Position numbers and translations under genes: made by a program. The notes below the pieces were generated by a model. It ran no database searches, was not told where the DNA came from, and worked only from the letters and a program-made list of their open reading frames with translations. 36,209 nucleotides of DNA from Schlesneria paludicola DSM 18645 (GTDB taxonomy: Bacteria; Planctomycetota; Planctomycetia; Planctomycetales; Planctomycetaceae): NCBI GenBank assembly GCA_945869955.1, contig CAMBQP010000036.1, forward strand, positions 1-36,209, in the 5' to 3' direction. Below, one piece after another: positions 18,177 through 28,169 of the stretch (the stretch's first letter is position 1; each line of letters opens with the position of its first letter).

Positions 18177-18626
18177 TCCCTCAGGTCTTGAGATTCGCTC
18201 AGGTTCAGACGGACAGACATCCGGACAGTGACTGCGTTGCGAGCAGCCTCTAACAGGTTGGCAATCGGGCTAGCGGGGGTTGATCAGAACACTCAGGCAA
18301 CCAAGTTTCAGGGGGACCCATTCTGCGCTGGACCACCTGATGATGTTTGGCAAATTGACGTAAGTCCTCAGCGAGGCCAATAGCCTGTGCGAAGCGATTT
18401 TGTGGCGTTTTTGCGAGACATTTCAGGCAGATCATTTCAAGATCTCGCGGGATTTTTTCATTCTGTTTGCAGAGCATCTCGGGTGGCTATTTTTTGATTT
18501 TCCCCGGTACCACTCTTTCTTGAGGAGGGGAACATCGATTTGGGGGAAGATTGTTCGAGTGTCAAACTGTTGGATTTCAAACTGTTGGGGAACAGAACGC
18601 CGATCGATTCCACGAAACCCGTTCCG
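18177..18626. other. 450-base stretch without an intact gene
   Basis: Between the ATPase stop and the DUF1501 gene there is no intact gene. The centre holds the kinase remnant annotated separately; the rest shows no recognisable gene or clear terminator. Confidence 0.55.
18250..18477 (-). pseudogene. Remnant of a planctomycete-type Ser/Thr protein kinase
   Basis: The 75-codon frame contains KIPRDLEMICLKCLAKTP followed by NRFAQAIGLAEDLRQF, which corresponds to the last helices of the kinase domain in the large planctomycete Ser/Thr kinases (typically PRDLETICLKCLEKDP, RRYASAEALADDLRRF). The following QRRMGPPETWLPECSDQPPLA resembles the post-kinase linker (RPVGPxERxWRWCRRNPxxA). Nothing of the nucleotide-binding lobe, HRD or DFG motifs is present upstream at 18478-18626, and the frame stops soon after the linker. 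I read it as a fragment left after deletion of a kinase gene. A real 75-residue peptide is less likely. Confidence 0.65.
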
Positions 18627-20063
18627 TTAAGTCAGCAGTTCAGTCACCACGCGCGCAGGCTCGACGCCGGTCAGCTTTGAATCCAGTCCCTGGAATTTAT
18701 AGCTGAACTTTGTGTGATCAATTCCCAATTGATGCAGCAGTGTTGCGTGAATATCATGAACCGAGACGCGGTTTTCGACGGCGTGGTAGCCAAACTCATC
18801 CGTCGCTCCGTAGCTCAGCCCTGGCTTGAAGCCTCCGCCGGCGAACCACATGGTAAACCCTGCCAGATGGTGATCCCGTCCATTCCCCTGCGCCATCGGC
18901 GTGCGACCAAACTCGGATCCAAACACGATCAAAGTATCTTTGAGCATGTCCCGCTGCTTCAGGTCGGTGATCAAGGCCGCGATCCCCTGGTCGACTTCGC
19001 GAGCGGTGCCAGCCGAGTGTTCTTTGACGGCACCGTGATGATCCCAATCACGGTGGTACAGTTGGATGAACCGCGTTCCTCGTTCCGCCAACCTTCTCGC
19101 CAACAGGCAATTCGACGCGAACGAGCCGTCTCCCCCTTTGGTGCCGTACAAATCAAAAATATGCTGGGGCTCACTGCGGACATCCATCAATTCGGGCACG
19201 CTGGATTGCATGCGAAACGCGAGTTCGTACTGACTCACCCTGGTGGCAATTTCCGGATCATCCAATGACACATTTGCCAAACCATTCAAGGACTGCACCG
19301 CATCCACCACATCTCGTTGGCGCTTGGAATTGACACCTTTCGGATTCCCCACATACAGCACCGGATCCCCCGTGCCACGGAATTCGACACCCTGAAATTG
19401 TCCCGGTAGGAACCCCGAATGCCATTGCCGTGCGGCAATCGGCTGCTTCTGGCCAAAGCCCCCAGTGGAAACCATCACCACGAACCCGGGAAGACTCTCG
19501 GATTCGGACCCTAATCCATATAACAGCCACGAGCCCATCGCCGGGCGTCCCGCATTCATCGATCCGGTGTTCATAAAGGTATGAGCGGGATCATGATTAA
19601 TCGCTTCAGTGAACAGCGATCGGACAATACAAATGTCGTCGGCACATTTGCCACCGAGATGCGGCCAGATCTCAGCCATGGATTGTCCGGACTCGCCCCA
19701 TTGCTTAAAGGGGTGTTGCGGTGCAAAGCAGTTCAGCTTTTGCCCCTGAAGCTGCGCAATCTGTTGCCCCTTCGTGATCGATTCCGGCATCGCCTGACCG
19801 TTGAGTTCGGCCAGTTTCGGCTTGTTGTCAAAGGTGTCAATGTGGGTCATTCCCCCCGCCATGTACAACCAGATGACTCGTTTTGCCTTCGGGGGAAAAT
19901 GGGTCGGGTGAAGTGTGCCAGTCCATTTTTCGGCGGCAGCATTCGATTTCGCGTCCGCCGCGTACCCCTCTTTTTTGAGCAGTGATGAGAGGGCGATCGA
20001 ACCGAGGCTGACTCCCGCAGTCTGCAAGAATGAGCGACGAGCAATGGAAGCTGGAATAGTCAT
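18627..20063 (-). CDS. DUF1501 Tat-exported protein
   Basis: The product has 478 residues and begins with a Tat-type signal: ARRSFLQ (residues 8-14) followed by a hydrophobic stretch. The body is a typical DUF1501 domain of the alkaline-phosphatase/sulfatase-like superfamily, with WLYMAGGMTHIDTFDNKP, RSLFTEAINHDPAH, LYHRDWDHHG, a GSEFGRTP block and DHHLAGFTMWFAGGG. DUF1501 genes in planctomycetes nearly always accompany a PSCyt1/DUF1549/DUF1553 gene, as here; the pair is thought to act outside the cytoplasm, but the reaction is unknown. I set the start at ATG 20063 because it opens the Tat signal; a TTG at 20138 in the same frame would add 25 residues translated from a tandem repeat. Confidence 0.9.
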   Translation of the reverse strand: MTIPASIARRSFLQTAGVSLGSIALSSLLKKEGYAADAKSNAAAEKWTGTLHPTHFPPKAKRVIWLYMAGGMTHIDTFDNKPKLAELNGQAMPESITKGQQIAQLQGQKLNCFAPQHPFKQWGESGQSMAEIWPHLGGKCADDICIVRSLFTEAINHDPAHTFMNTGSMNAGRPAMGSWLLYGLGSESESLPGFVVMVSTGGFGQKQPIAARQWHSGFLPGQFQGVEFRGTGDPVLYVGNPKGVNSKRQRDVVDAVQSLNGLANVSLDDPEIATRVSQYELAFRMQSSVPELMDVRSEPQHIFDLYGTKGGDGSFASNCLLARRLAERGTRFIQLYHRDWDHHGAVKEHSAGTAREVDQGIAALITDLKQRDMLKDTLIVFGSEFGRTPMAQGNGRDHHLAGFTMWFAGGGFKPGLSYGATDEFGYHAVENRVSVHDIHATLLHQLGIDHTKFSYKFQGLDSKLTGVEPARVVTELLT

Positions 20064-20083
20064 GGTTTCTGTTCCCGTGAAAT

Positions 20084-20119
20084 CTGTCTGCAAAGGTATG
20101 ACTGTCTGCAAAGGTATGA
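20084..20119. repeat. Perfect 18-bp tandem repeat upstream of the DUF1501 gene
   Basis: CTGTCTGCAAAGGTATGA is present twice in direct tandem, at 20084-20101 and 20102-20119, without mismatch. It lies in the 130-base spacer between the PSCyt1 gene stop and the DUF1501 start, 21 bases before that start, so it is probably in the mRNA leader or intercistronic region. Confidence 0.85.
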
Positions 20120-20193
20120 ATGGTAGAGTTCTGCACAATCATGAGAATCGCCGAGTCATACATGTCGTACTGAATCCCGATGAGAATCTGATT

Positions 20194-23100
20194 TCAGTTG
20201 CGTGTGATCGTTTCATGCAGGTTCAAGATCGCCCTTGAAACACTGGTCCAAGCCGCCAGTTCGGCGGGGTCGAGATCCGCTGGGACGGGCTTGGCACCAA
20301 CTGAGAGCAGTTCACTGGCTGCCGCCGGATCGGCTTTGTATTCATTCCGATGAGCCTGCAGCAGATGAGCTAAAACCTCGGATTCCGCAGGGGTAATCGG
20401 CCTCGAAAGTGCCCGACGAATCGCAAATTGGAATTGATCTGACACGGTTGCACCGCCATGGCGAATGATCTGTTCCGCAAATGCGCGAGCCGCTTCGATG
20501 TAACTCGGGTCATTTAACAGAACCAGAGACTGCAATGGGGTGTTCGAGCGAGCCCGATCTGCAGTGCATTCTTCACGACTGGGGGCATCAAATGCCATCA
20601 GACTGGGATGCAGATATTGTCGTTGCCAGTGCGTGTACAGGCCTCGGCGATACAGGTCATTCCCGTTGCTGTTTTGCCACTCACGCGTCGGAAAATTGAG
20701 GTGCGCCCAGTAACCCGGTGGCTGATAGGGTTTGACACTGGTCCCCCCCACTTTGGTCACCAGTAGTCCACTGATTGCCAGCGCATTATCACGTACGAGT
20801 TCCGCATCCAAACGAAATCGCCCCTGTCGAGCCAGCCAACGGTTATACGGATCGATTTCTCGCAACTCAGCACTGGCCGTTGACGTTTGTCGGTAGGTCG
20901 CGGACATCACAACCGTTTTGATGAGTTGTTTAATATTCCAGCCCGAATCGATAAATTCCTGCGCCAGGTGGTCGACCAACAAGGGATGGCTCGGCCAGTC
21001 TCCTTGTGCTCCCAGATCATCAACCCGTCGCGAGAGTCCAGCACCAAATAAGAGCTTCCAGATGCGGTTGACGAACACGCGGGCGGTGAGTGGGTTTTCG
21101 TCAGAAGTCATCCATCGAGCCAGATCAATGCGAGTCAATCGCAAGTCGGACGTCGCTGCGGGGGCGAGAATTGCCGGAAATGCCGGGGTGACCTCTTCAC
21201 CTGTTTCATCCATCCAATTACCACGGCGTAACACGCGAACCATGCGCGGTGCCACCGATGCGGTAATCAATGTGCTGGGAATACGGGATTCCAAATCCTT
21301 GCGGCTCTTTTCGATCCCCGCCAGTTGTTGTCGAGTCGGCTCAAGTTCGGGTGAGATCGAACGATAGTAGGCGGCCAGTTTATTTTGCTGATCGTTGTTA
21401 CGCTGATCCGCCACAACCGCCAGAATTGCCGTAACCGGAGCGGGAGGAGCCTGCTCGATACGGACCGGGCGGGGGGCCGAAGTGACGGAAAGACGAAAGC
21501 GACCGATGGTGTGCTGAGGATTATCAAGGTTTTGCAGCAGCGAAATGGTGAGTGCGGTCCCGGTACCTCCAGCGATGTTTTCCACTGTCTCAAACAGTGC
21601 CGAATGGGGTTGTCCGACCTTTTCCATGACCGCCCAGCCCCAGGTCTTCCCTTTGACATCCCCATCAATTGCAGCGGCGATGGCCCATTTTCCATAGGGA
21701 TTCGCTCCCGCCGCTCCGACTTGCTCGTAGGTGGCAGTCGGATTCTGCAAAGGGACGGATTGTGCTGTGCCGCTGGCATCCTTGTACTGGACGATGAACT
21801 CGCTCAGCACAAAGTTTCCGTTCCCCGCACGGCCCGGGCCTTTGGCTGGGAACGTATCATCCGGCAAGACTTCAAGCCGAATGGCGGTGATGTTGCTGGG
21901 AAGATTTTCGCACGTCAGCACATAGGTGTCGGTCGAGGGGCTTTCACCGCTCGCCAGAATCGAACCATCCTCTTTCAGGGTGAGGGTGGTTCCATTTGCG
22001 GCGGTCAGGTTCGTTGGCTTGAGCAGTGTCCAAACCGTCTGAGACTTTTCCCAGGCAGCCTGCGCCGTCGCCAGTTCGGGAGTTGGCTGATTCAGTTTGG
22101 CTTTTGCGACGGCAAGTTGCCGGTCGAGTTCGGCGAGTGCGGCCTCTTCCTCGGGGTTGGGAACTTTGATGAAAGGTCCCCAGGTTCCATCCGCACTGGC
22201 TCCTGAATAAAGACCTCGTTCTTGAATATCCGCGAAGAAAGCCTCGAAACGATAAAAGTCGCGCGTTGTGAACGGGTCATATTTATGATCATGACATTCA
22301 GCACAGCCGAGCGTGACCCCGAGCCATGTTCCGCTCGCATTGCGAACCCGTTCGGCAATGTATTTGGCCAAGTATTCTTTGTCTTGAACGCCACCCTCTG
22401 CGGACATCATCCCCAATCGATTGTAACCCGAAGCAATTTTCTGCCGTCGGCTTGGCTCGGGGAGTAAATCGCCCGCCAATTGTTCCAAGGTGAATTCATC
22501 AAATCGTTGATTCGCATTAAACGAATCGATGACGTACTGACGGAAGGGGGCGACACTGACATCCTGATCACCATGGTATCCAACACTGTCTGCATAACGG
22601 ACCAGATCGAGCCACCAGATGGCGAGACGTTCGCCGTAATGAGGGGACGCCAATAACCGATCAACGACGTGTTCGTAGGCCTCGGCAGACGTGTCCTGCA
22701 AAAATGCATCGACCTGCTCGGGTGTCGGCGGCAGACCAGTAAGGTCGAAGCTGAGTCGGCGAATCAACGTTGTACGGTTTGCCTCGGCGCCGGGAGCTAA
22801 GCGAACATTCGTGAGTCCTTCACGCACGAAAGCATCAATTGCCAAACTCGATTTCCGTTGATGGGCAGCAAGAGCTTGGGTTTGATCCTGAACAGGGGGT
22901 TGATTGGGAGTGGCAGCCGCAGCTCGTTTGAGCGGCAGGAATGCCCAGTGCCCTTCATAGCGGGCTCCCTGTTCAACCCATCGTTTGAGCAGCGCGATTT
23001 CGCGGGGAGTCAGCTGCTTTCCCGAATCAGGAGGAGGCATAAGCTGTTCGGCATCCGACGAGACGATTCGGCGAATCAGCTCGCTCTCAAGCGGTTTTCC

Positions 23101-23349
23101 CGGAATCACCACACCAAGCTTGGCAGCGTCCGTCGGAACCCCGGTTAACCCCTCGGCAGTATCCAGCCTCAGGTCGGCTTGTCGTTTGTTTTTGTCAGGA
23201 CCATGGCAAAAAATGCAATTTTCCGAAAGGATCGGCCGGATGTCCCGGTTGAACTCGACCACCTGAGGGAAGTCCCCCACATCGGCGGCAAGAGTAAAAC
23301 AGGGAAAAACCAGTATCAGGTTCATCACACACGAGAGCCGCCTGATCAT
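20194..23349 (-). CDS. PSCyt1-DUF1549-DUF1553 exported cytochrome-like protein
   Basis: This 1051-residue protein has a signal peptide (cleavage near residue 21) and a planctomycete cytochrome c domain (PSCyt1) with heme motif CIFCH at 45-49 and distal LMPPPDSGKQLT. DUF1549 follows (LIRRLSFDLTGLPPTPEQVDAF, HYGERLAIWWLDLVRYADS). A middle insertion (about 400-640) looks like a discoidin-type beta-sandwich. DUF1553 closes the protein (NPLTARVFVNRIWKLLFGAGL, PSREECTADRARSNTPLQSLVLLNDP). A role in extracytoplasmic breakdown of complex polymers is often suggested, but the reaction is unproven. ATG 23349 is supported by AAGGA eight bases upstream. The DUF1501 gene follows 130 bases downstream and is probably in the same operon. 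Confidence 0.93.
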   Translation of the reverse strand: MIRRLSCVMNLILVFPCFTLAADVGDFPQVVEFNRDIRPILSENCIFCHGPDKNKRQADLRLDTAEGLTGVPTDAAKLGVVIPGKPLESELIRRIVSSDAEQLMPPPDSGKQLTPREIALLKRWVEQGARYEGHWAFLPLKRAAAATPNQPPVQDQTQALAAHQRKSSLAIDAFVREGLTNVRLAPGAEANRTTLIRRLSFDLTGLPPTPEQVDAFLQDTSAEAYEHVVDRLLASPHYGERLAIWWLDLVRYADSVGYHGDQDVSVAPFRQYVIDSFNANQRFDEFTLEQLAGDLLPEPSRRQKIASGYNRLGMMSAEGGVQDKEYLAKYIAERVRNASGTWLGVTLGCAECHDHKYDPFTTRDFYRFEAFFADIQERGLYSGASADGTWGPFIKVPNPEEEAALAELDRQLAVAKAKLNQPTPELATAQAAWEKSQTVWTLLKPTNLTAANGTTLTLKEDGSILASGESPSTDTYVLTCENLPSNITAIRLEVLPDDTFPAKGPGRAGNGNFVLSEFIVQYKDASGTAQSVPLQNPTATYEQVGAAGANPYGKWAIAAAIDGDVKGKTWGWAVMEKVGQPHSALFETVENIAGGTGTALTISLLQNLDNPQHTIGRFRLSVTSAPRPVRIEQAPPAPVTAILAVVADQRNNDQQNKLAAYYRSISPELEPTRQQLAGIEKSRKDLESRIPSTLITASVAPRMVRVLRRGNWMDETGEEVTPAFPAILAPAATSDLRLTRIDLARWMTSDENPLTARVFVNRIWKLLFGAGLSRRVDDLGAQGDWPSHPLLVDHLAQEFIDSGWNIKQLIKTVVMSATYRQTSTASAELREIDPYNRWLARQGRFRLDAELVRDNALAISGLLVTKVGGTSVKPYQPPGYWAHLNFPTREWQNSNGNDLYRRGLYTHWQRQYLHPSLMAFDAPSREECTADRARSNTPLQSLVLLNDPSYIEAARAFAEQIIRHGGATVSDQFQFAIRRALSRPITPAESEVLAHLLQAHRNEYKADPAAASELLSVGAKPVPADLDPAELAAWTSVSRAILNLHETITRN

Positions 23350-23678
23350 CGATAATTCCTTCTCAATACAGAAGTCAGAGAGTTTTGATCACTTGTTTTG
23401 GCAATCCGTCTTGGCCTGTAAGTCAGAGGCCGTCAGTCAAAGTGTTCGCCATCTCGGAAAAACGCAGAACTTTTCGAGTCTGCTCGGTTTCAGTTGGCCG
23501 AGCACCATGAGCGGTCCAATTCATCAGTATCGCATCATATCAACCGGTTCACACCCTGTCCGTCAACCCCTTGTCAAAATTGGCCACTCCGATTTCATTT
23601 GTTTCGGCGAACCTACAGCCCGTGAAGTGATCGATGCGGTCAGCACCCGACGAATCGATCGTTAACGGTATTTTTGAA
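23350..23678. other. Intergenic region between hisF and the PSCyt1 operon
   Basis: Both flanking genes run leftward, so this gap should hold the end of hisF transcription and the promoter of the PSCyt1/DUF1501 pair. I see no gene and no clear hairpin with a T-run. One arm of a 12-bp inverted repeat flanking hisF lies at 23656-23667. Confidence 0.45.
23656..23667. repeat. Left arm of inverted 12-mer flanking hisF
   Basis: CGATCGTTAACG here is the exact reverse complement of 24472-24483. The arm lies 11 bases past the hisF stop codon. Confidence 0.6.
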
Positions 23679-24467
<789 letters not shown>

Positions 24468-24471
24468 GATT

Positions 24472-24483
24472 CGTTAACGATCG
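24472..24483. repeat. Right arm of inverted 12-mer flanking hisF
   Basis: CGTTAACGATCG lies four bases upstream of the hisF start and is the exact reverse complement of 23656-23667. It contains the palindrome CGTTAACG. Confidence 0.6.
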
Positions 24484-24751
24484 GAAAAGGAAGAAATTCG
24501 AGTCTTCGCGAGCACTTTCAGAGACACTTTAAGGGAGATCCTGTGAAAGCGTCAAACGGTCGGGATAAGCGAGCCGAAACCGGTATCCAACTTGTCGGCA
24601 GATAGGGAAGCGATCGGATATTTTGGACTCAAAAAAAACCTTTTGCCCGAGACCGCCAAAAAGAACGCAAGGTTTCTCGTTCGGAGCGGATTTTGGTATC
24701 CTGTCACGGACTTCGGTCTCCAATTCTGTTTTCGAAAATGAAAGTCGTTTC

Positions 24752-27544
24752 ATGAGGTTTCGAAAAGTGCTGCTGGTGTTCGTGTCCTTGTTCGCAACAC
24801 CAATGATCGTCCTCGCGGCTGAGACCCCCGACTTCAATCGGCAGGTCTTACCTGTTTTCCGCAAGTATTGTGTCGGATGTCATAATACACGGGACCCCGA
24901 GGGGGGCCTCGTGCTCCAGGACTTCGCTCGAACCCTCAAGGGAAGTGATGAGGGGGCCGTCATTGTCGCAGGCAAAAGCGACAAAAGTCGTCTCTGGACG
25001 GTACTCATCGCCCAAGACGAAACCCGCATGCCTCCCAAAGGAAAACCCAGCCCCCGCGAGGACGAACTGGAAACGATTCAGAAATGGATCGATGGGGGGG
25101 CAAACGCTTCCCACGCCACAACAAATGTCAATGGACTGATCACCCCAAAAATTTCCTCGCGAAAAACCACCCGCGAGGCGATCACGTCGGTAGCGGTTTC
25201 ACCTGACGGAAAGACTCTTGCCATCGCCCGATCGCATCAGGTCGAGGTACAGACGGCGGCCGGCATCAAAACCCTCGAAGGCCATACCGGAACCATTAAT
25301 GAAATTCAGTTCTCTCCCGAGGGAAAATGGCTGTGCGTTGCGGCGGGGGAAATGGGACTGTTCGGGGAAGCAACCTTATGGCAAACCAGCGACTGGTCTC
25401 GTGGCCCCGTCTTTCAGGGGCATCATGATGCACTTTACTCGGCGCAACTCAGCCCAGACGCGAGAACTCTTGCGACCGCGGGTTATGACCGCGAGCTGAA
25501 GACTTGGGATGTGGCCAGTCGCGAACTGATTCACACGTTTGCTGGACATAACGACGCAATTTATGGACTTAGCTTTTCACCCGATGGACGCCTGCTGGCG
25601 ACAAGCAGTGGTGACCGGACCGTCAAGCTTTGGGATGTCGCCACCGGGCACCGCATCGATACCTTTTCTCAGCCAGCCCGGGATCAAACCACGGTGGCAT
25701 TCAGCCGCGATGGACGACACATTGCCGCAGGAGGAGCTGACGCACGGATTCGGATTTGGCAAGTGAGCGAAACGGGGCGTGAAGGGACCAATCCGATTCA
25801 GTACGCCCGTTTTGCCCACGAGGGACCCATTCTGAAGCTGGCTTATTCACCCGATGGACGCCTGCTCGCATCTTCTTCCGAAGACTTGCGAGTCAAGTTA
25901 TGGGAAACCCGAACTTACACCCAGGTGGCTGTCCTTGAACGACAAAGCGACTGGGTCTCGGCGCTCGCGTTCACTGCCGACAATCAGCAATTGCTCGTTG
26001 GGAGAATGAATGGGGAGCACCAGCTCTACAACGTTGATCCACGCTGGGGTGAATCCTCTCAGGAATTACCAAGGCTCAATGATTCACTGAATCATCTCGC
26101 CCAGACGACGGTCGAACCAAAGTTCGTCCCATTACCGTTGTCGGTCGTTGAGACCGAGCCCAACGACTCGCCCGCGCAGGCCACTTCGTTGAGGACTCCT
26201 GGAATCGCAAAGGGCGAGCTGAAATCGTTGTCAAACAGCGGGACTGATATCGATTTCTACCGCATCGAAGTTCGCGCGGGCGATCGCTACGTGGTGGAAA
26301 CGCGAGCGGCTCGTGATCAATCGCTGGCCGATACGAAAATCGAGATTCTCGATGCTGAGGGGAAGCCGGTATTGAGAGCACTCTTGCAGGCCGTGCGCGA
26401 TTCCTGGATCAATTTTCGCCCCATCGATTCGTCGTCATCAGATGTTCGACTCGAATTTTGGGAAGAAATGGACCTGAATCAACTCGTTTACATGAACGGT
26501 GAAGTCTGCAAAACGTTCCGCTCGCCACAAGGCCCCGATTCGGGATATGTTCTATATTCGATCGAGGGTAAACGACGAAACTTTTTTGATACCAGTGCCG
26601 CAGCCCATGCCAAGGATGAACCGGCCTACATCGTGGAAGCATACCCACCCGAATCCAAAATCGTCGATAACGGACTCCCCATTTTTCCACTCTATTACGC
26701 GAATGACGATGATGCGGAGCGGAGAAATGGCAAGGATTCACGACTCACCTTTACGGCTGAGAAAGACGGGACGTATTTTGTGAAAGTCTCGGATGTTCGC
26801 GGTGCCAGTGGGGATCAGAACGCGTACACGTTAACGATCCGAAAACCAACACCTGATTTCTCGGTGGCGCTGACGACCATTAACCCGAAAATCCCTGCGG
26901 GGAGTGGCCAGCGATTGAAGTTCGTTTTAACTCGCATGGATCAGTTTAACGGACCGGTTCGGCTCGATATCGCGGGATTGCCGATCGGTTTTACCGCTTC
27001 GTCACCGGTCTCGATTCAACCGGGACTGCAGGAAGTCCAGTCGGTACTCACTGCGACCGAAGATGCTCCCGAACCAACCCCCGCTGACTGGGAACGGATC
27101 ACGATCCTGGCGACCGCCGAAATCGACGGGCGGCTGGTCACCAAGACGATCGGAGGTGTCGGCGAACTCAAGCGAGAAAAGCCGCCAGGGATTCGGGTGA
27201 AGTTGGTTCCTGATGACCCCCGTTACACGTCGGCCGATCAGGGGCTGGTGATTGCGCCAGGGACAACGATTACGGCAAAAATCATGCTGGAACGAAATGG
27301 GCTGGATGATGACGTTCGGTTTGATGTTGATAACCTGCCCCACGGAATCATAGTTGATAACATCGGACTCTCGGGTGTCCTGGTGCGGAAACAGGAAACC
27401 GAACGTCAGATTTTCCTGACCGCCCGACCGTGGGTCGCAGAAACCGATCGTTTCATTCACGCGGTGGCCCAAACGGCGGGAAATCAGGCGACACCGGCAA
27501 TCCGATTGTCTGTTCGTCGGTCTGCAGGGCTGGTTTCTCCTTAA
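24752..27544 (+). CDS. PSCyt1 cytochrome c-WD40-PPC fusion protein
   Basis: From ATG 24752 the product has 930 residues: a signal peptide (cleavage near LAA, 21-23), a PSCyt1 domain with heme motif CVGCH (40-44) and RMPPKGKPSP, and then about seven WD40 blades between about 130 and 440. Examples are FAGHNDAIYGLSFSPDG and SSGDRTVKLWDVATG. Residues about 465-710 form a pre-peptidase C-terminal (PPC)-like domain that begins ETEPNDSPAQATSL and is split by an insertion; beta-sandwich modules follow. The protein should be extracytoplasmic, combining a heme with a beta-propeller scaffold. Substrate and partner are unknown. The frame is open from 24623, but only ATG 24752 gives the signal peptide. 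Two blades share a 20-base identical stretch near 25580 and 25850, a sign of recent repeat copying. Confidence 0.9.
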   Translation: MRFRKVLLVFVSLFATPMIVLAAETPDFNRQVLPVFRKYCVGCHNTRDPEGGLVLQDFARTLKGSDEGAVIVAGKSDKSRLWTVLIAQDETRMPPKGKPSPREDELETIQKWIDGGANASHATTNVNGLITPKISSRKTTREAITSVAVSPDGKTLAIARSHQVEVQTAAGIKTLEGHTGTINEIQFSPEGKWLCVAAGEMGLFGEATLWQTSDWSRGPVFQGHHDALYSAQLSPDARTLATAGYDRELKTWDVASRELIHTFAGHNDAIYGLSFSPDGRLLATSSGDRTVKLWDVATGHRIDTFSQPARDQTTVAFSRDGRHIAAGGADARIRIWQVSETGREGTNPIQYARFAHEGPILKLAYSPDGRLLASSSEDLRVKLWETRTYTQVAVLERQSDWVSALAFTADNQQLLVGRMNGEHQLYNVDPRWGESSQELPRLNDSLNHLAQTTVEPKFVPLPLSVVETEPNDSPAQATSLRTPGIAKGELKSLSNSGTDIDFYRIEVRAGDRYVVETRAARDQSLADTKIEILDAEGKPVLRALLQAVRDSWINFRPIDSSSSDVRLEFWEEMDLNQLVYMNGEVCKTFRSPQGPDSGYVLYSIEGKRRNFFDTSAAAHAKDEPAYIVEAYPPESKIVDNGLPIFPLYYANDDDAERRNGKDSRLTFTAEKDGTYFVKVSDVRGASGDQNAYTLTIRKPTPDFSVALTTINPKIPAGSGQRLKFVLTRMDQFNGPVRLDIAGLPIGFTASSPVSIQPGLQEVQSVLTATEDAPEPTPADWERITILATAEIDGRLVTKTIGGVGELKREKPPGIRVKLVPDDPRYTSADQGLVIAPGTTITAKIMLERNGLDDDVRFDVDNLPHGIIVDNIGLSGVLVRKQETERQIFLTARPWVAETDRFIHAVAQTAGNQATPAIRLSVRRSAGLVSP

Positions 27545-27658
27545 TATCAGGTCTCACGGATTTAATCTCACTGTATTGCCCTCACCATGGGGGCTGCTCG
27601 GCAGCAAAGGCGCCGAGAAACCAGGCGTCGATTTGACTTCTTCATTAAAGAGCATGAA

Positions 27659-28078
27659 ATGACATCTGCCGAGCCTTGGTATCAAGAGGGTCTCCGTTTT
27701 GAATGCACCCAATGTGGAAACTGTTGTACCGGCGCACCAGGGGTGGTGTGGGTCACTGAAGAAGAAATGCAGGAGATCGCCGATTATCGCGGAATTTCGA
27801 TCGGCGAACTCCGAATCCACCATACGCGGCTGAGCAGAGGTCGACTCACTCTGCGCGAGTTTGCCAATGGAGATTGTACCTTTTTCGATGGGCAAACCCG
27901 TCGATGCACGATCTACCCCGTACGACCGAAGCAATGTCGCACCTGGCCATTCTGGAACTCGAACCTCGAAAACCGGGAAGCGTGGCAGGAAGCTCAAGCG
28001 GACTGCCCTGGCATGGGAAAGGGTGAGCTTGTTCAACTAGAAATCATTCAGCAGCGAGCGGCAATCATCGACATTTGA
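27659..28078 (+). CDS. YkgJ-family cysteine-cluster protein (UPF0153)
   Basis: The 139-residue product carries the family's CxxCxxCC motif at Cys16, Cys19, Cys22 and Cys23 (CTQCGNCC), followed by CTFF, RRCTIYPVRPKQCRTWPFW and a final Cys near residue 122. These cysteines are thought to bind zinc or an iron-sulfur cluster; the function of the family is not established. I choose ATG 27659 because the product then starts just before the conserved region and an AAGAG run precedes it; the frame is open from 27587, but the extra 24 residues are unusually arginine-rich and unlikely. The gene is convergent with the nitroreductase gene. Confidence 0.9.
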   Translation: MTSAEPWYQEGLRFECTQCGNCCTGAPGVVWVTEEEMQEIADYRGISIGELRIHHTRLSRGRLTLREFANGDCTFFDGQTRRCTIYPVRPKQCRTWPFWNSNLENREAWQEAQADCPGMGKGELVQLEIIQQRAAIIDI

Positions 28079-28105
28079 CTGCAGCCCCCGACCCTGTGGC
28101 TGCAG
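28079..28105 (+). terminator. Hairpin after the YkgJ-family gene
   Basis: CTGCAGCC (28079-28086) and GGCTGCAG (28098-28105) form an 8-bp perfect stem around an 11-base loop, directly after the stop codon. No T-run follows, so it is a terminator only by position. Confidence 0.4.
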
Positions 28106-28117
28106 GACTCGGGTTAC

Positions 28118-28169
28118 CTCTGCTTCAGCAGAAATAACGTTAGCTCTGCGTCAGCAGAAATAACGTTAC
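28118..28169. repeat. 26-bp tandem repeat with internal palindromes
   Basis: Two copies, 28118-28143 and 28144-28169, differ at only two positions. Each holds a TCTGC/GCAGA stem-loop (loop TTCA or GTCA) and a perfect TAACGTTA palindrome (28135-28142 and 28161-28168). The second palindrome contributes the stop codon of the nitroreductase gene on the - strand. It sits between two convergent genes. Confidence 0.8.

Noticed and set aside
21385..22206. 273-codon open frame on the + strand
   Set aside because: It is antisense to the PSCyt1/DUF1549/DUF1553 gene and looks like a codon-bias shadow.
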